From an uncultured Neglectibacter sp. (GTDB taxonomy: Bacteria > Bacillota > Clostridia > Oscillospirales > Acutalibacteraceae): a stretch of 64,000 nt of DNA. The notes beneath the pieces are model-generated. The model worked only from the letters and a program-made list of their open reading frames with translations. It did not search any database and was not told the origin of the DNA. This document shows positions 7,577 through 20,465 of this stretch, piece after piece; within the stretch, counting starts at the first letter, position 1, and each line of letters begins with the position of its first letter. The stretch covers positions 186,001 to 250,000 of the forward strand of contig CAMNSA010000002.1 in the NCBI GenBank assembly GCA_946554335.1, given 5' to 3'. A program made the position numbers and the translations under genes.

Positions 7577-7957
7577 CTAAGAAAGCTCCACCCGGCGGCA
7601 AAGGTCGCAGATCGCCATGGCAGGCAGGGAAAGCAGGATCCACAGCAAAGTATAGGGCAGGCAGATCTGGCCGAAAATATTGAAGGGAACATTGGAATAA
7701 TCCCAGACGTCAAAGTGAAGCAGCCCGTTTACCACCAGCCCGGTGGCGAACTCTACGCCGGTGATGATCCCGGCGCCTGCCGCGCACCTGATACCCATGC
7801 CGCGCCCGGAGAGCCTTTCGCAGCAGATCCGGTTGATTAGACACAGGCACACGCCTCCTGCGAGCGCCATGGAATAGTGAGTCTTGCCCCGCCACATCAT
7901 CTCTAAAGTGGGGTAGGCGCAGCTTCCGGTGAGGAAGAGAAGTCCGTCGAGGTTCAT
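7577..7957 (-). CDS. Small membrane protein, putative ABC-transporter type IV family (PF06541-like)
   Basis: 126 residues with about four membrane segments. Family motifs: CAYPTLEMMWRGKTHYSMALAGGVC near residues 13-37, IITGVEFATGLVVN, FDVWDYSNVPFNIFGQICLPYTLLW near 84-108. These WDYS-x-P-x-N-x-x-G-Q and E-x-x-x-G motifs are typical of a family annotated as putative ABC transporter (CmpB) though no ATPase domain is present. An AAGGAG site lies 7 nt before the ATG. It stands alone between the tRNAs and galE. Function unknown. Confidence 0.75.
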   Translation of the reverse strand: MNLDGLLFLTGSCAYPTLEMMWRGKTHYSMALAGGVCLCLINRICCERLSGRGMGIRCAAGAGIITGVEFATGLVVNGLLHFDVWDYSNVPFNIFGQICLPYTLLWILLSLPAMAICDLCRRVELS

Positions 7958-8056
7958 GAAAAAACTCCTTTTTATTTGAAAATTCCTTTCTCAGCAGTGT
8001 GCGCAGTTTCCCCTTGTTTATTTTCCTTTTCGGCTGTTTCTTTCTGGAAATTTTCC

Positions 8057-8085
8057 TTGTATTTCTTTCGTGAATTCCCTATAAT
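8057..8085 (+). promoter_or_regulatory. promoter of galE operon
   Basis: TTGTAT, 17-nt spacer, TATAAT; transcription start near 8092, about 55 nt before the GTG start of galE. Confidence 0.75.
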
Positions 8086-8145
8086 GAGCCTGTAGGAAAA
8101 AGGCTCTTAAAAAGAACAGTATTTTTGGAAAGGCGGGGTCTTATC

Positions 8146-9168
8146 GTGAGAGTTTTAGTGACAGGCGGCGCCGGATATATCGGCTCCCATACGGCGATCG
8201 TCCTGTTGGAGCAGGGATATGAAGTGGTGATCGTGGACAATCTCTGCAACAGCAAGCGGGTGTCGGTGGACCGGATCGAAGAGCTCAGCGGGAAAAAGGT
8301 CTCTTTTTATGAATATAATGTGTGCGACGAAGAAAAGCTGCGGGAGGTTTTCAGGAAGGAAAAAATCGACGCGGTGATCCATTTCGCGGGTCTCAAGGCG
8401 GTGGGGGAATCCGTGGAGAAGCCCCTGGAATACTACGCCAACAATGTGGGCTCCACCCTGACGCTTTTGAAGGTGATGGAAGAGTTCGGCGTGAAAAATA
8501 TCGTGTTCAGCTCCTCCGCCACCGTGTACGGCGATGTTGAGAACCCGCCTCTGCGGGAGGACGCCAGGCTTCCTCACCATGCCAACTGCCCCTATGGCAC
8601 TACCAAGCTGATGATCGAGCAGATCTTGACCGATCACACCCACGCCCATCCGGATTTTAACGCCGTGCTTCTCAGGTACTTTAACCCCGTGGGAGCTCAC
8701 AAAAGCGGCCGCATTGGAGAGGACCCGGCGGGGATTCCCAACAACCTGTCCCCCTACATCATGCAGGTGGTGGTGGGAAAGCGGGAGAAGCTCCATGTGT
8801 TCGGCAACGACTATCCCACTCCTGACGGCACCTGTATCCGGGACTATATCCATGTGGTGGACCTGGCAGAGGGCCACGCGGCGGCGCTCAGGCTGTTTGA
8901 GCAGGGAGACTGCGGCCTGCGCGTTTACAACCTGGGCACAGGCCACGGATATTCCGTGATGGAGGTGCTGAAGGCTTTCACCGAGGCGGCCGGACAGGAG
9001 ATCCCCTATGTGGTGGACGGACGGCGTGCGGGAGATCTGCCGGAAAGCTACGCGGACTGCACAAAGGCCAAGCGGGAGCTGGGCTGGGAAGCAAAGAGAA
9101 CGCTCAGGGATATGTGTGAAGATTCCCTGCGCTGGCAAAGGATGAACCCCAATGGATTTGAAGATTGA
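8146..9168 (+). CDS. galE: UDP-glucose 4-epimerase
   Basis: 340 residues, the usual length. It interconverts UDP-glucose and UDP-galactose in the cytosol using bound NAD. Rossmann motif VTGGAGYIGSHTAIVLL at the N terminus, then FSSSATVYG (catalytic S/T) and CPYGTTKLMIEQIL (Y-x-x-x-K), RYFNPVGAH, GTCIRDYIHVVDLAEGH. The GTG start is chosen because a GGAAAGGCGGGG site lies just ahead; the in-frame TTG further upstream would overlap that site. The 3' end overlaps maf by 17 nt. galK lies four genes downstream, so galactose metabolism genes bracket this unit. Confidence 0.97.
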   Translation: MRVLVTGGAGYIGSHTAIVLLEQGYEVVIVDNLCNSKRVSVDRIEELSGKKVSFYEYNVCDEEKLREVFRKEKIDAVIHFAGLKAVGESVEKPLEYYANNVGSTLTLLKVMEEFGVKNIVFSSSATVYGDVENPPLREDARLPHHANCPYGTTKLMIEQILTDHTHAHPDFNAVLLRYFNPVGAHKSGRIGEDPAGIPNNLSPYIMQVVVGKREKLHVFGNDYPTPDGTCIRDYIHVVDLAEGHAAALRLFEQGDCGLRVYNLGTGHGYSVMEVLKAFTEAAGQEIPYVVDGRRAGDLPESYADCTKAKRELGWEAKRTLRDMCEDSLRWQRMNPNGFED

Positions 9169-9742
9169 ACCCATCATATTAGCCTCCGCCTCTCCCAGCC
9201 GGAAAATGCTGCTCACACAGGCCGGCGTGAGCTTTGAGGTGGTGGTGTCCGGCGTGGATGAGACGGTGCCGGAAACTTATACGCCCGCTCAGACGGTGGA
9301 GTGCCTTGCCCAAAGAAAGGCTCAGGCGGTGGAGAAACTGAGGCCGGGCCGGGTGATCCTGGCGGCGGATTCCATTGTCTCCATCGACGGGCTGATTTTA
9401 GGAAAGCCGGAAAACGACGAGGCGGCTGTTAAAATGCTTCACCGCCTTTCCGGCAGGACTCACGAGATCTTTACCGGCGTGTGCCTTTTGATCCCGGATG
9501 GCCTTGAAGGCCTCAAGACCCAGGTGTTCCACGACGTTACACAGGTGACCTTTTTCCCGCTGACCGACGAGGAGATCCGGGAGTATGTGGCCAAGGGTGA
9601 GTCCAGAGGCAGAGCGGGCTCCTATGGGATCGAAGGGAAAGGCGTTATCCTGATCAGCGGCATCAAAGGAGACTACTCCAATATTGTAGGCCTGCCGGTG
9701 GCCCAAACACTGCGCCGCCTAAGAGGGCTCCCGCTGAAATAG
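9152..9742 (+). CDS. maf: Maf-family nucleoside triphosphate pyrophosphatase
   Basis: 196 residues. Maf proteins hydrolyse non-canonical or canonical nucleotides (dTTP/UTP type) to monophosphates and are linked to septum regulation. Motifs: LASASPSRKMLL at the N terminus, ILAADSIVSIDG (catalytic D near residue 73), GKPENDEAAVKML, RAGSYGIEGKGVILISGIKGDYSNIVGLP near the C terminus. The usual SPRR signature reads SPSR here, so the first arginine is replaced by serine. Starts inside galE, so the genes are coupled. Confidence 0.93.
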   Translation: MDLKIEPIILASASPSRKMLLTQAGVSFEVVVSGVDETVPETYTPAQTVECLAQRKAQAVEKLRPGRVILAADSIVSIDGLILGKPENDEAAVKMLHRLSGRTHEIFTGVCLLIPDGLEGLKTQVFHDVTQVTFFPLTDEEIREYVAKGESRGRAGSYGIEGKGVILISGIKGDYSNIVGLPVAQTLRRLRGLPLK

Positions 9743-9811
9743 AGCGCGGATCTGTCCTTTTGCGGCAGCACCTGAACAGGCTCTTCTGCGTAGGATGGCA
9801 GGGGTGGTTTT

Positions 9812-13723
<3,912 letters not shown>

Positions 13724-13769
13724 ACGCTCCTTTTTTTCTTAAATCGCAATGTGCATGAGAAAATTTTGC

Positions 13770-13804
13770 CGACAGGGGGAAATCTGTTTTCTCCCTGTCG
13801 TTTC
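13770..13804 (+). terminator. terminator after galK
   Basis: Stem CGACAGGG/CCCTGTCG continued by GAAA/TTTTC around a small loop, followed by TTTCC. Confidence 0.7.
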
Positions 13805-13805
13805 C

Positions 13806-13834
13806 TTGCAGAGAAGAGGAAATTGTGCTATACT
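13806..13834 (+). promoter_or_regulatory. promoter of the miaB-mutSL operon
   Basis: TTGCAG, 17 nt, TATACT. A small palindrome TATCCC-AC-GGGGATA follows at about 13845-13859 in the leader and could be a binding site. Confidence 0.6.
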
Positions 13835-13873
13835 AAACTTCGAATATCCCACGGGGATAAAGGAGCGTGAGCA

Positions 13874-15298
13874 ATGGAAAAAGAGCTTGCCCAACAGGAG
13901 CTTGCCCGGCAGGAAGCCCTTTCCACAGAGGCGGGTAAGCTTGCGCGGCTTCGAACCAACGGCAGACAGCCCATCGCCTTTGTGAGAACTTACGGCTGCC
14001 AGCAGAATGTGGCGGACGGGGAAAAAATTAAGGGCCTGTTAAAGCGCATGGGGTTTGCCTTTACACAGACGGCTGAGGACGCCGACTTTATTCTTTTTAA
14101 TACCTGCGCAGTGCGGGAGCATGCCCAGGAGCGGGTGTTCGGAAATGTGGGGGCGCTGAAAAACATCAAGCGCCGCAATCCCTCCCTGATCATCGCCGTG
14201 TGCGGCTGCATGACAGAGCAGGAGCAGGTGGCCGAAAGGCTCAAAAAGAACTTCCCCTTTGTGGACATCGTGTTTGGTACTCATATGATCCACCGGCTGC
14301 CGGAAATGCTTTACAAGGTGCTGAAGGATTCTGAGCGGGTGGTTCTGCGCGGCGGAGAAGAAGGGGAAATTTTGGAGGGGATCCCCGTCCTTCGGGACAA
14401 GACCTCCAGGGCCTGGGTCACCGCCATGTACGGCTGCGACAATTTCTGTTCTTACTGCATCGTGCCCTACGTGCGGGGCCGGGAAAAAAGCCGGGATCCT
14501 TCCGAGATCCTCCGGGAAGTGGGTTCTCTGGTGGAGGAGGGGTATCGGGAGATCACCCTCTTGGGACAGAATGTGAATTCCTACGGGAAGAATCTTCCCG
14601 CAGGGTCGGAGAAAATCAATTTTGCAGAGCTTTTAAGGCGCATTGACCGGCTGGAGGGAGATTTTCGGATCCGTTTTATGACCTCCCATCCCAAGGACGC
14701 CTCCGAAGAACTGTTCGAGGTGATGGCCGGGAGCCGCCATATTCCTCACTATATCCATCTGCCCTTCCAGTCTGGAAACGACAGGGTGCTTTCCGAGATG
14801 AACAGGCGCTATAACCGGGAGCAGTACCTTGCCCTGATCCGCAAAGCGCGGGAGCTGATGCCGGATATCAGCTTTACCTCCGATGTGATCGTGGGCTTTC
14901 CGGGTGAAAGCTATGAAGAGTTTCAGGACACCCTTTCCCTCATAAGGGAAGTGGGCTTTACCAATCTTTTCACCTTTATTTTCTCTCCCAGAGAGGGCAC
15001 CAGGGCGGCCAAAATGGAGGACCCCGTTTCCCATGAGGAAAAGACCAAATGGTTTGCGGAGCTTTTGAAGGTGCAGGAATCCTGCGCGGCTCAGATCTGC
15101 CGGAAAATGGTGGGAAACACCTACCGGGTGCTCATTGAGGACCGCAATGAAAAAAGCGGGCTGCTGTCCGGACGCACGGAAAGCAGCCATATCATTGAAT
15201 TTCCCGGGGAGGATAGCCTTATCGGCAGGTTTGCCCGGGTGAAGGCGACGGAGGGGAAAAGCTTCCTGCTGCGGGGAGAATTGCAGAAAGCGGAATAG
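13874..15298 (+). CDS. miaB: tRNA-2-methylthio-N6-dimethylallyladenosine synthase
   Basis: 474 residues, radical-SAM methylthiotransferase that adds the 2-methylthio group to i6A37 of tRNA. UPF0004 domain with cysteines in TYGCQQNVADGEKI, FNTCAVREHAQERVFGN and AVCGCMTEQEQ; radical SAM motif GCDNFCSYCIVPYVRGRE (CxxxCxxC) near 185; C-terminal TRAM domain ending around EDSLIGRFARVKAT. AAAGGAG precedes the ATG. miaA, which makes the i6A substrate, is four genes downstream in the same run. Confidence 0.96.
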   Translation: MEKELAQQELARQEALSTEAGKLARLRTNGRQPIAFVRTYGCQQNVADGEKIKGLLKRMGFAFTQTAEDADFILFNTCAVREHAQERVFGNVGALKNIKRRNPSLIIAVCGCMTEQEQVAERLKKNFPFVDIVFGTHMIHRLPEMLYKVLKDSERVVLRGGEEGEILEGIPVLRDKTSRAWVTAMYGCDNFCSYCIVPYVRGREKSRDPSEILREVGSLVEEGYREITLLGQNVNSYGKNLPAGSEKINFAELLRRIDRLEGDFRIRFMTSHPKDASEELFEVMAGSRHIPHYIHLPFQSGNDRVLSEMNRRYNREQYLALIRKARELMPDISFTSDVIVGFPGESYEEFQDTLSLIREVGFTNLFTFIFSPREGTRAAKMEDPVSHEEKTKWFAELLKVQESCAAQICRKMVGNTYRVLIEDRNEKSGLLSGRTESSHIIEFPGEDSLIGRFARVKATEGKSFLLRGELQKAE

Positions 15299-15365
15299 AA
15301 AAAACTTCGTTCTCAGAAGGAACGGATACATTTTAAAAATTTTCAGTAAAGGAATGTGAGTTTCA

Positions 15366-15770
15366 ATGGATATGATTCAAATGGCAAAGGATCTGGGCAA
15401 GGCGCTTCAGCAGGATCAGGTGTATCTTGATATGCAGCTGGCCCGTCAGGCCAGCGATGAGGACGAAAGCCTCCAGGAGGCCATCGGCGAATTCAACCTG
15501 AAGCGGATGGCCATCAATAACGAGGCCCAGAAGGAAGAACGCAGTGAGGAGACCATGAAGCGCCTCAACGAGGAGTTCCGGGCGGTTTACGCCAGGATCA
15601 TGCAGAACGAAAACATGATTCGCTACAACGACGCCAAAATGGCCCTGGACGCCACGGTGCAGCGCCTGACCGCAATCATCACCCTGAGCGCGGAGGGCGA
15701 GGACCCGGAGACCTGCGACTATGAGGCGGCCTGCAGCGGAGACTGCTCCTCCTGTGCCGGGTGCCACTGA
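15366..15770 (+). CDS. YlbF/YmcA-family regulator with C-terminal cysteine cluster
   Basis: 134 residues, mostly helical (DUF964/Com_YlbF domain: LGKALQQDQVYLDMQLARQ... and FNLKRMAINNEA). The C-terminal tail CDYEAACSGDCSSCAGCH holds five cysteines. In Bacillus, YlbF with YmcA and YaaT forms a Y-complex that acts with RNase Y and binds Fe-S clusters; a cysteine tail fits that metal-binding role. Located between miaB and mutS as in many Clostridia. Function by family analogy. Confidence 0.85.
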   Translation: MDMIQMAKDLGKALQQDQVYLDMQLARQASDEDESLQEAIGEFNLKRMAINNEAQKEERSEETMKRLNEEFRAVYARIMQNENMIRYNDAKMALDATVQRLTAIITLSAEGEDPETCDYEAACSGDCSSCAGCH

Positions 15771-15857
15771 GCCTGAAAACCGGGCCGGGCAGACCGGCCG
15801 TTTTGAAGAAAGAAAACTGGCTGATTTTCAGCCTGCCGGAAAGGAGCGTGGGACGGT

Positions 15858-18476
15858 ATGGCAGACTTTTCCCCCATGATGAAGCAGTACTTTGAGACCA
15901 AGGAGAAATACCCTGACACCATTCTCTTTTTCCGGTTAGGGGATTTCTACGAAATGTTTTTCAGCGACGCTAAAACCGTTTCCCGTGAGCTGGAGCTCAC
16001 CCTGACCGGCAGAGAATGTGGTCAGGAGGAACGCGCTCCTATGTGCGGCGTGCCCTTTCACAGTGCGGAATCCTACATTGCCAGGCTGGTGGCCAAGGGG
16101 TATAAGGTGGCGATCTGCGAGCAGATGGAGGACCCGAAGCTTGCCAAGGGCCTTGTGAAGCGAGATGTGATCCGGGTGATCACGCCGGGCACCGTGCTGG
16201 AAAACAGTATGCTGGACGAGGCGAGAAACAACTATATCTGTTCTCTCTGCTACAGGGAAAAGGCGGCGGGGCTCTGCTTTGCCGATGTTTCCACGGGAGA
16301 GCTGGCGGTAGACCAGGTCTTTGCCCCGGACCGGGAGTCGCTGATCCATCTGTTGGAGGACAGGCTTTCCCGGTATATGCCAAAGGAGATCCTGATCAAT
16401 CCCCAGGCGACCGACCTTTTGGGGCTGGAAACCTTTATCAGAGATAAGCTTTCCGCCTCTCTCGAATGTCTGGATTTTGAAGAGTACCAGCAGGAGACTG
16501 CCTCAAAGTCCGTCCTGAATCAGTTTGGAGAAGAGAAGCTTGCCTCCCTTTCTGACAAGCCCCTGATCGTGCTCTCTCTGGGGGCGCTGCTGGGGTATCT
16601 CAGACGCACCCAGATCAACGGCCTGGAGCGTATGGCAGAGGTTGAACTGGTTTCTGACTCCGCCATCATGGGCCTGGACGTCACCGCCCGCAGAAATCTG
16701 GAACTAACGGAGACTATGCGCAATAAGGAGAAGCGGGGGTCGCTGTTGTGGGTGCTGGACCGCACCAAAACGGCTATGGGAAAGCGGCTGATCAAAACCT
16801 GGCTGGAGCAGCCTCTTTTGAGCCCTGCCAAGATCACTTTGCGTCTTAACGCTGTGGAGGAGCTGACGAAAAATCCGCAGCTGCTGGACGAGGTCACCGG
16901 ACAGCTTACCGGGATCTATGACCTGGAGCGGATCATGACCCGCATTGTTTACGGCTCCGCCAATGGGCGGGAGCTGCGCTCTCTGGGAGGGGCGCTGGAA
17001 AAGATCCCAGGATTGAAAACATTGCTTTCCGGCTGTGAGGCGACCTTGCTCAAAAGCTTGGAGGAGCAGCTGGACGGCCTGGAGGATATCGCCTCCCTGA
17101 TCGACCGCGCCATTGTAGAGGAGCCTCCCTTTACCATCCGGGAAGGGGGGATTATCCGGGAGGGCTACAGCCCCCAGCTGGATGAGATCAGAGGCGATCT
17201 GGACGGGGGGAAGGGCCTCATTGCCTCCATTGAGGCGAGAGAGAAGGAGCGCACAGGGATCCCCAAGCTGAAAACCGGGTATAACCGTGTGTTCGGCTAC
17301 TACATAGAGGTGTCCAACAGCTATAAGGATCAGGTGCCCGAGGACTATATCCGCAAGCAGACACTCACCGGCGGCGAGCGGTATATCACCCCGGAATTAA
17401 AGGAATTGGAGAACCGGATCCTGAGCGCCCACGACAGGTCCATCGCCATGGAAAGTAAGCTCTTTGAAGAGGCGCGGGCTCAGGTGGCCGCCCAGCTTTC
17501 CAGGGTACAGGCCACGGCCGAGGCGGTGGCGGCGCTGGATGTGCTGGCCTCCTTCGCGGTGGTCGCCATCAAAAACGACTATTCAAGGCCCGTGATCAAT
17601 GTCAGCGGAAAGCTGTATTTGAAGGACAGCCGCCACCCTGTGGTGGAAGCTCTTTTGCAGGACACGCCCTTTGTGCCAAACGATGTGGACATGGATATGA
17701 ACGACAACCGGGTGGCTATCATCACCGGCCCCAATATGGCGGGGAAATCCACCTTTATGCGGCAGATCGCCATCATCGTCATCATGGCGCAGATCGGCTG
17801 CTTTGTCCCGGCAACCGTGGCGGAGATCGGTATCGTAGATCAGATCTTCACCCGGGTAGGCGCTTCTGACGACCTGTCCGCGGGGCAGTCTACCTTTATG
17901 ATCGAAATGGCCGAGGTAGCGGACATTTTAAAGCACGCCACCTCCAAAAGCCTGGTGATCTTTGACGAGATCGGCCGGGGCACCTCCACCTTCGACGGCA
18001 TGAGTATCGCGAGAGCCGTGCTGGAATATGTTCACGACAAAAAGCTGGTGGGAGCGAAGACTCTGTTTGCCACCCATTACCATGAGCTTACGGCGCTGGA
18101 GGACAGCTTGCCCGGCGTGAAGAATTTCAATATCGCCGTGAAGAAGCGGGGAGACGATATTACCTTCCTGCGCAGGATCGTCCGGGGCGCAGCGGACGAC
18201 AGCTTCGGCATTGAGGTGGCAAAGCTGGCGGGCGTGCCGGAAAAGGTGATCCGCAGGGCCAAGCAGGTGCTGGAGGAGCTGGAAAACTCTGACACGGCTC
18301 CGGAAGAGCGCGTTTCCCGGTCCCACCGGGAGGAGCCGGTACAGCTGACCATGAATTCCGCAGACAGCGGCGTGCTGCAAAAGCTTCGGGCCATGGATGT
18401 GAACAATCTGACGCCTATGGAGTGCATGAACGCTCTGTTTGAGCTTGTCAGTCTTCTAAAGCAGGAGAACGAATAA
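15858..18476 (+). CDS. mutS: DNA mismatch repair protein MutS
   Basis: 872 residues, full length. Mismatch-binding FRLGDFYEMFFSDA (F-x-E near residue 30), connector and lever domains, clamp, and the ABC-type ATPase with TGPNMAGKSTFMRQ (Walker A near 620), ATSKSLVIFDEIGRGTSTFDG (Walker B/signature) and FATHYHELT (switch H). C-terminal helix-turn-helix region precedes a short tail. Start ATG with GGAGCGTGGG upstream. Directly followed by mutL. Confidence 0.98.
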   Translation: MADFSPMMKQYFETKEKYPDTILFFRLGDFYEMFFSDAKTVSRELELTLTGRECGQEERAPMCGVPFHSAESYIARLVAKGYKVAICEQMEDPKLAKGLVKRDVIRVITPGTVLENSMLDEARNNYICSLCYREKAAGLCFADVSTGELAVDQVFAPDRESLIHLLEDRLSRYMPKEILINPQATDLLGLETFIRDKLSASLECLDFEEYQQETASKSVLNQFGEEKLASLSDKPLIVLSLGALLGYLRRTQINGLERMAEVELVSDSAIMGLDVTARRNLELTETMRNKEKRGSLLWVLDRTKTAMGKRLIKTWLEQPLLSPAKITLRLNAVEELTKNPQLLDEVTGQLTGIYDLERIMTRIVYGSANGRELRSLGGALEKIPGLKTLLSGCEATLLKSLEEQLDGLEDIASLIDRAIVEEPPFTIREGGIIREGYSPQLDEIRGDLDGGKGLIASIEAREKERTGIPKLKTGYNRVFGYYIEVSNSYKDQVPEDYIRKQTLTGGERYITPELKELENRILSAHDRSIAMESKLFEEARAQVAAQLSRVQATAEAVAALDVLASFAVVAIKNDYSRPVINVSGKLYLKDSRHPVVEALLQDTPFVPNDVDMDMNDNRVAIITGPNMAGKSTFMRQIAIIVIMAQIGCFVPATVAEIGIVDQIFTRVGASDDLSAGQSTFMIEMAEVADILKHATSKSLVIFDEIGRGTSTFDGMSIARAVLEYVHDKKLVGAKTLFATHYHELTALEDSLPGVKNFNIAVKKRGDDITFLRRIVRGAADDSFGIEVAKLAGVPEKVIRRAKQVLEELENSDTAPEERVSRSHREEPVQLTMNSADSGVLQKLRAMDVNNLTPMECMNALFELVSLLKQENE

Positions 18477-18493
18477 GGAAGGGAGGGGCTCCT

Positions 18494-20449
18494 ATGCCGA
18501 AAATTCAAGTGCTGGATAAAAAGGTCGCCGAATTGATCGCGGCGGGAGAAGTGGTAGAGCGCCCCTCCTCCGTCATCAAAGAGCTGGTGGAAAACGCGGT
18601 GGATTCCGGCGCCAGTGTGATCACGGTGGAGATCCGAAACGGCGGCGTCACCTTTATGCGGGTGACGGACAACGGCTGCGGAATCCCTGCCCAAGAGGTG
18701 CCCACCGCCTTTTTACGCCACGCCACCAGCAAGGTGAAAAAGCAGGATGATCTTTACTCCATCGCAACCTTGGGCTTTCGGGGAGAGGCGCTGGCGTCCA
18801 TTTCGGCGGTGTCTCATGTGGAGATGCTGACGAGAGCCCGGGGAGAAGACCTGGGCGTGCGCTATACAGGCGGGGGAAATGAGGAGTATACCCTGGAGGA
18901 GGCCGGGTGTCCGGAGGGCACCACCTTTCTTGTTAGGGACCTCTTCTATAACACTCCCGCGCGCATGAAGTTTTTGAAGAAGGATTCTACGGAAGGAAAT
19001 GCCGTGGCGGGAATTCTGGATAAAATGGCCCTTTCCCATCCGGAGATCTCCTTCCGTTTTTTACGGGACGGGAAAGAGGTTTTGCACACGCCGGGGGACA
19101 GTCGGCTTTCCTCCGCCATCTATACCGTTTACGGGAAAGAGTTTTTCTCCTCCCTGATCCCCGTGGACTATGAGCTGGGCCATGTGAAGGTAGGGGGCTT
19201 TGTCAGCGCTCCTGCCGGATGCAGACCCAACCGCAGTATGCAGAATTTCTTTATCAACGGCCGCTTTATCAAAAGCCGCACGGCCATGGCGGCCTTGGAG
19301 GAGGCCTATAAAGGCTCTGTGATGGCGGGCAAATTTCCCGCCTGTGTTCTGCACCTCTCCCTTTCCTTTGAGGCGGTGGATGTCAATGTCCATCCGGCTA
19401 AGCTGGAGGTGCGCTTTGTCAATGAACGGCCTATTTTTGACGCGGTGTATCACGGGGTGAAATCCGCCCTGCTCTCCGGGGACAAAACGAAGGTGATGAC
19501 CTTCCGAAAGCCCCCCATAGAGCTGGAAGCCCCTGTAGAGCGGGCGCCTCAACTGAAGCTGGATCTCTCCGAAGCGCCCCACAGAGAAAAGCCTGTTTTG
19601 AAGGAACCCCTCCGGGCCGGGGAAATAAAGCCTGTTTCTCCCCTTTCCTTTGAGGGAAGGGAGCAGCTTCTCCGGGACGGCGGCGCGCGGGAGGTTTCTT
19701 CTCCCGCTCCCAAAGAGTTTGAAGCATACTTAAACCGGGTGATCGACCGGGAGCCTGTACCCCGGAAAATACAGGAGGAGAAGCCGGTTTTCCCGCCGGA
19801 AGAGCAGGCTCCTCCAAAACAGCAGGAACCGCCTAAGGAGGAGCAGGCCTCCCTGTGGGAGCTGGCCTCTTCCCGGGAGCTTTCCCACAGGATCATCGGA
19901 GAGGCCTTCGGGACCTATCTGATTCTGGAATACGGCCCGGACAGCCTGATGCTCATCGACAAGCACGCCGCCCACGAGCGGCTGCTCTATGAAAAACTGA
20001 AGGCCCGGAATATCGGAACAGACGCCCAGGAGTTGTTGGAGCCTGTGCCGGTCACCCTGGAAAAGGACGAGTATTCCGCGGTGCTGAGCTTTCGGGAGGA
20101 ACTGATGAAAGCCGGGTTCGAGGTGGACGATTTCGGAGCGGGCACCGTGCTGGTGCGCAGTGTACCCCTTTTGCTGGACGGCGCGGACGCGGCCGGCGCT
20201 GTGATGGAGATCGCGGGGAAGCTCTGCTCCCTGAAAACGGACCTCACAACAGAGCGGCTTGACTGGGTGTATCACAATGTGGCCTGCAGGGCCGCCATGA
20301 AGGCCGGCGATCAGACCACGAAGGAGGAGCTGGCCGCTCTGGCCCAGGCACTGGAGGAAAATCCTCAGGTCAGGTACTGCCCCCACGGCAGGCCGGTGTA
20401 TATCCTCATCAAGAGAAGAGATCTCGAGCGTCAATTCGGCAGAGCGTAG
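18494..20449 (+). CDS. mutL: DNA mismatch repair protein MutL
   Basis: 651 residues. GHKL ATPase motifs: ERPSSVIKELVENAVDSGA, VTDNGCGIP, FRGEALASISAVSHV, GTTFLVRDLFYNTPARMKFLK. A long proline/glutamate-rich linker (about 340-455) leads to the C-terminal domain with LIDKHAAHERLLYEKL, a variant of the endonuclease motif DQHA-x2-E-x4-E with K for Q, plus ACRAAMKAGD and CPHGRPVYILIKRRDLERQF. So a nicking MutL as in Firmicutes lacking MutH. GGAAGGGAGG precedes the ATG. Confidence 0.97.
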   Translation: MPKIQVLDKKVAELIAAGEVVERPSSVIKELVENAVDSGASVITVEIRNGGVTFMRVTDNGCGIPAQEVPTAFLRHATSKVKKQDDLYSIATLGFRGEALASISAVSHVEMLTRARGEDLGVRYTGGGNEEYTLEEAGCPEGTTFLVRDLFYNTPARMKFLKKDSTEGNAVAGILDKMALSHPEISFRFLRDGKEVLHTPGDSRLSSAIYTVYGKEFFSSLIPVDYELGHVKVGGFVSAPAGCRPNRSMQNFFINGRFIKSRTAMAALEEAYKGSVMAGKFPACVLHLSLSFEAVDVNVHPAKLEVRFVNERPIFDAVYHGVKSALLSGDKTKVMTFRKPPIELEAPVERAPQLKLDLSEAPHREKPVLKEPLRAGEIKPVSPLSFEGREQLLRDGGAREVSSPAPKEFEAYLNRVIDREPVPRKIQEEKPVFPPEEQAPPKQQEPPKEEQASLWELASSRELSHRIIGEAFGTYLILEYGPDSLMLIDKHAAHERLLYEKLKARNIGTDAQELLEPVPVTLEKDEYSAVLSFREELMKAGFEVDDFGAGTVLVRSVPLLLDGADAAGAVMEIAGKLCSLKTDLTTERLDWVYHNVACRAAMKAGDQTTKEELAALAQALEENPQVRYCPHGRPVYILIKRRDLERQFGRA

Positions 20450-20465
20450 GAGGAAGGAGACCTTT

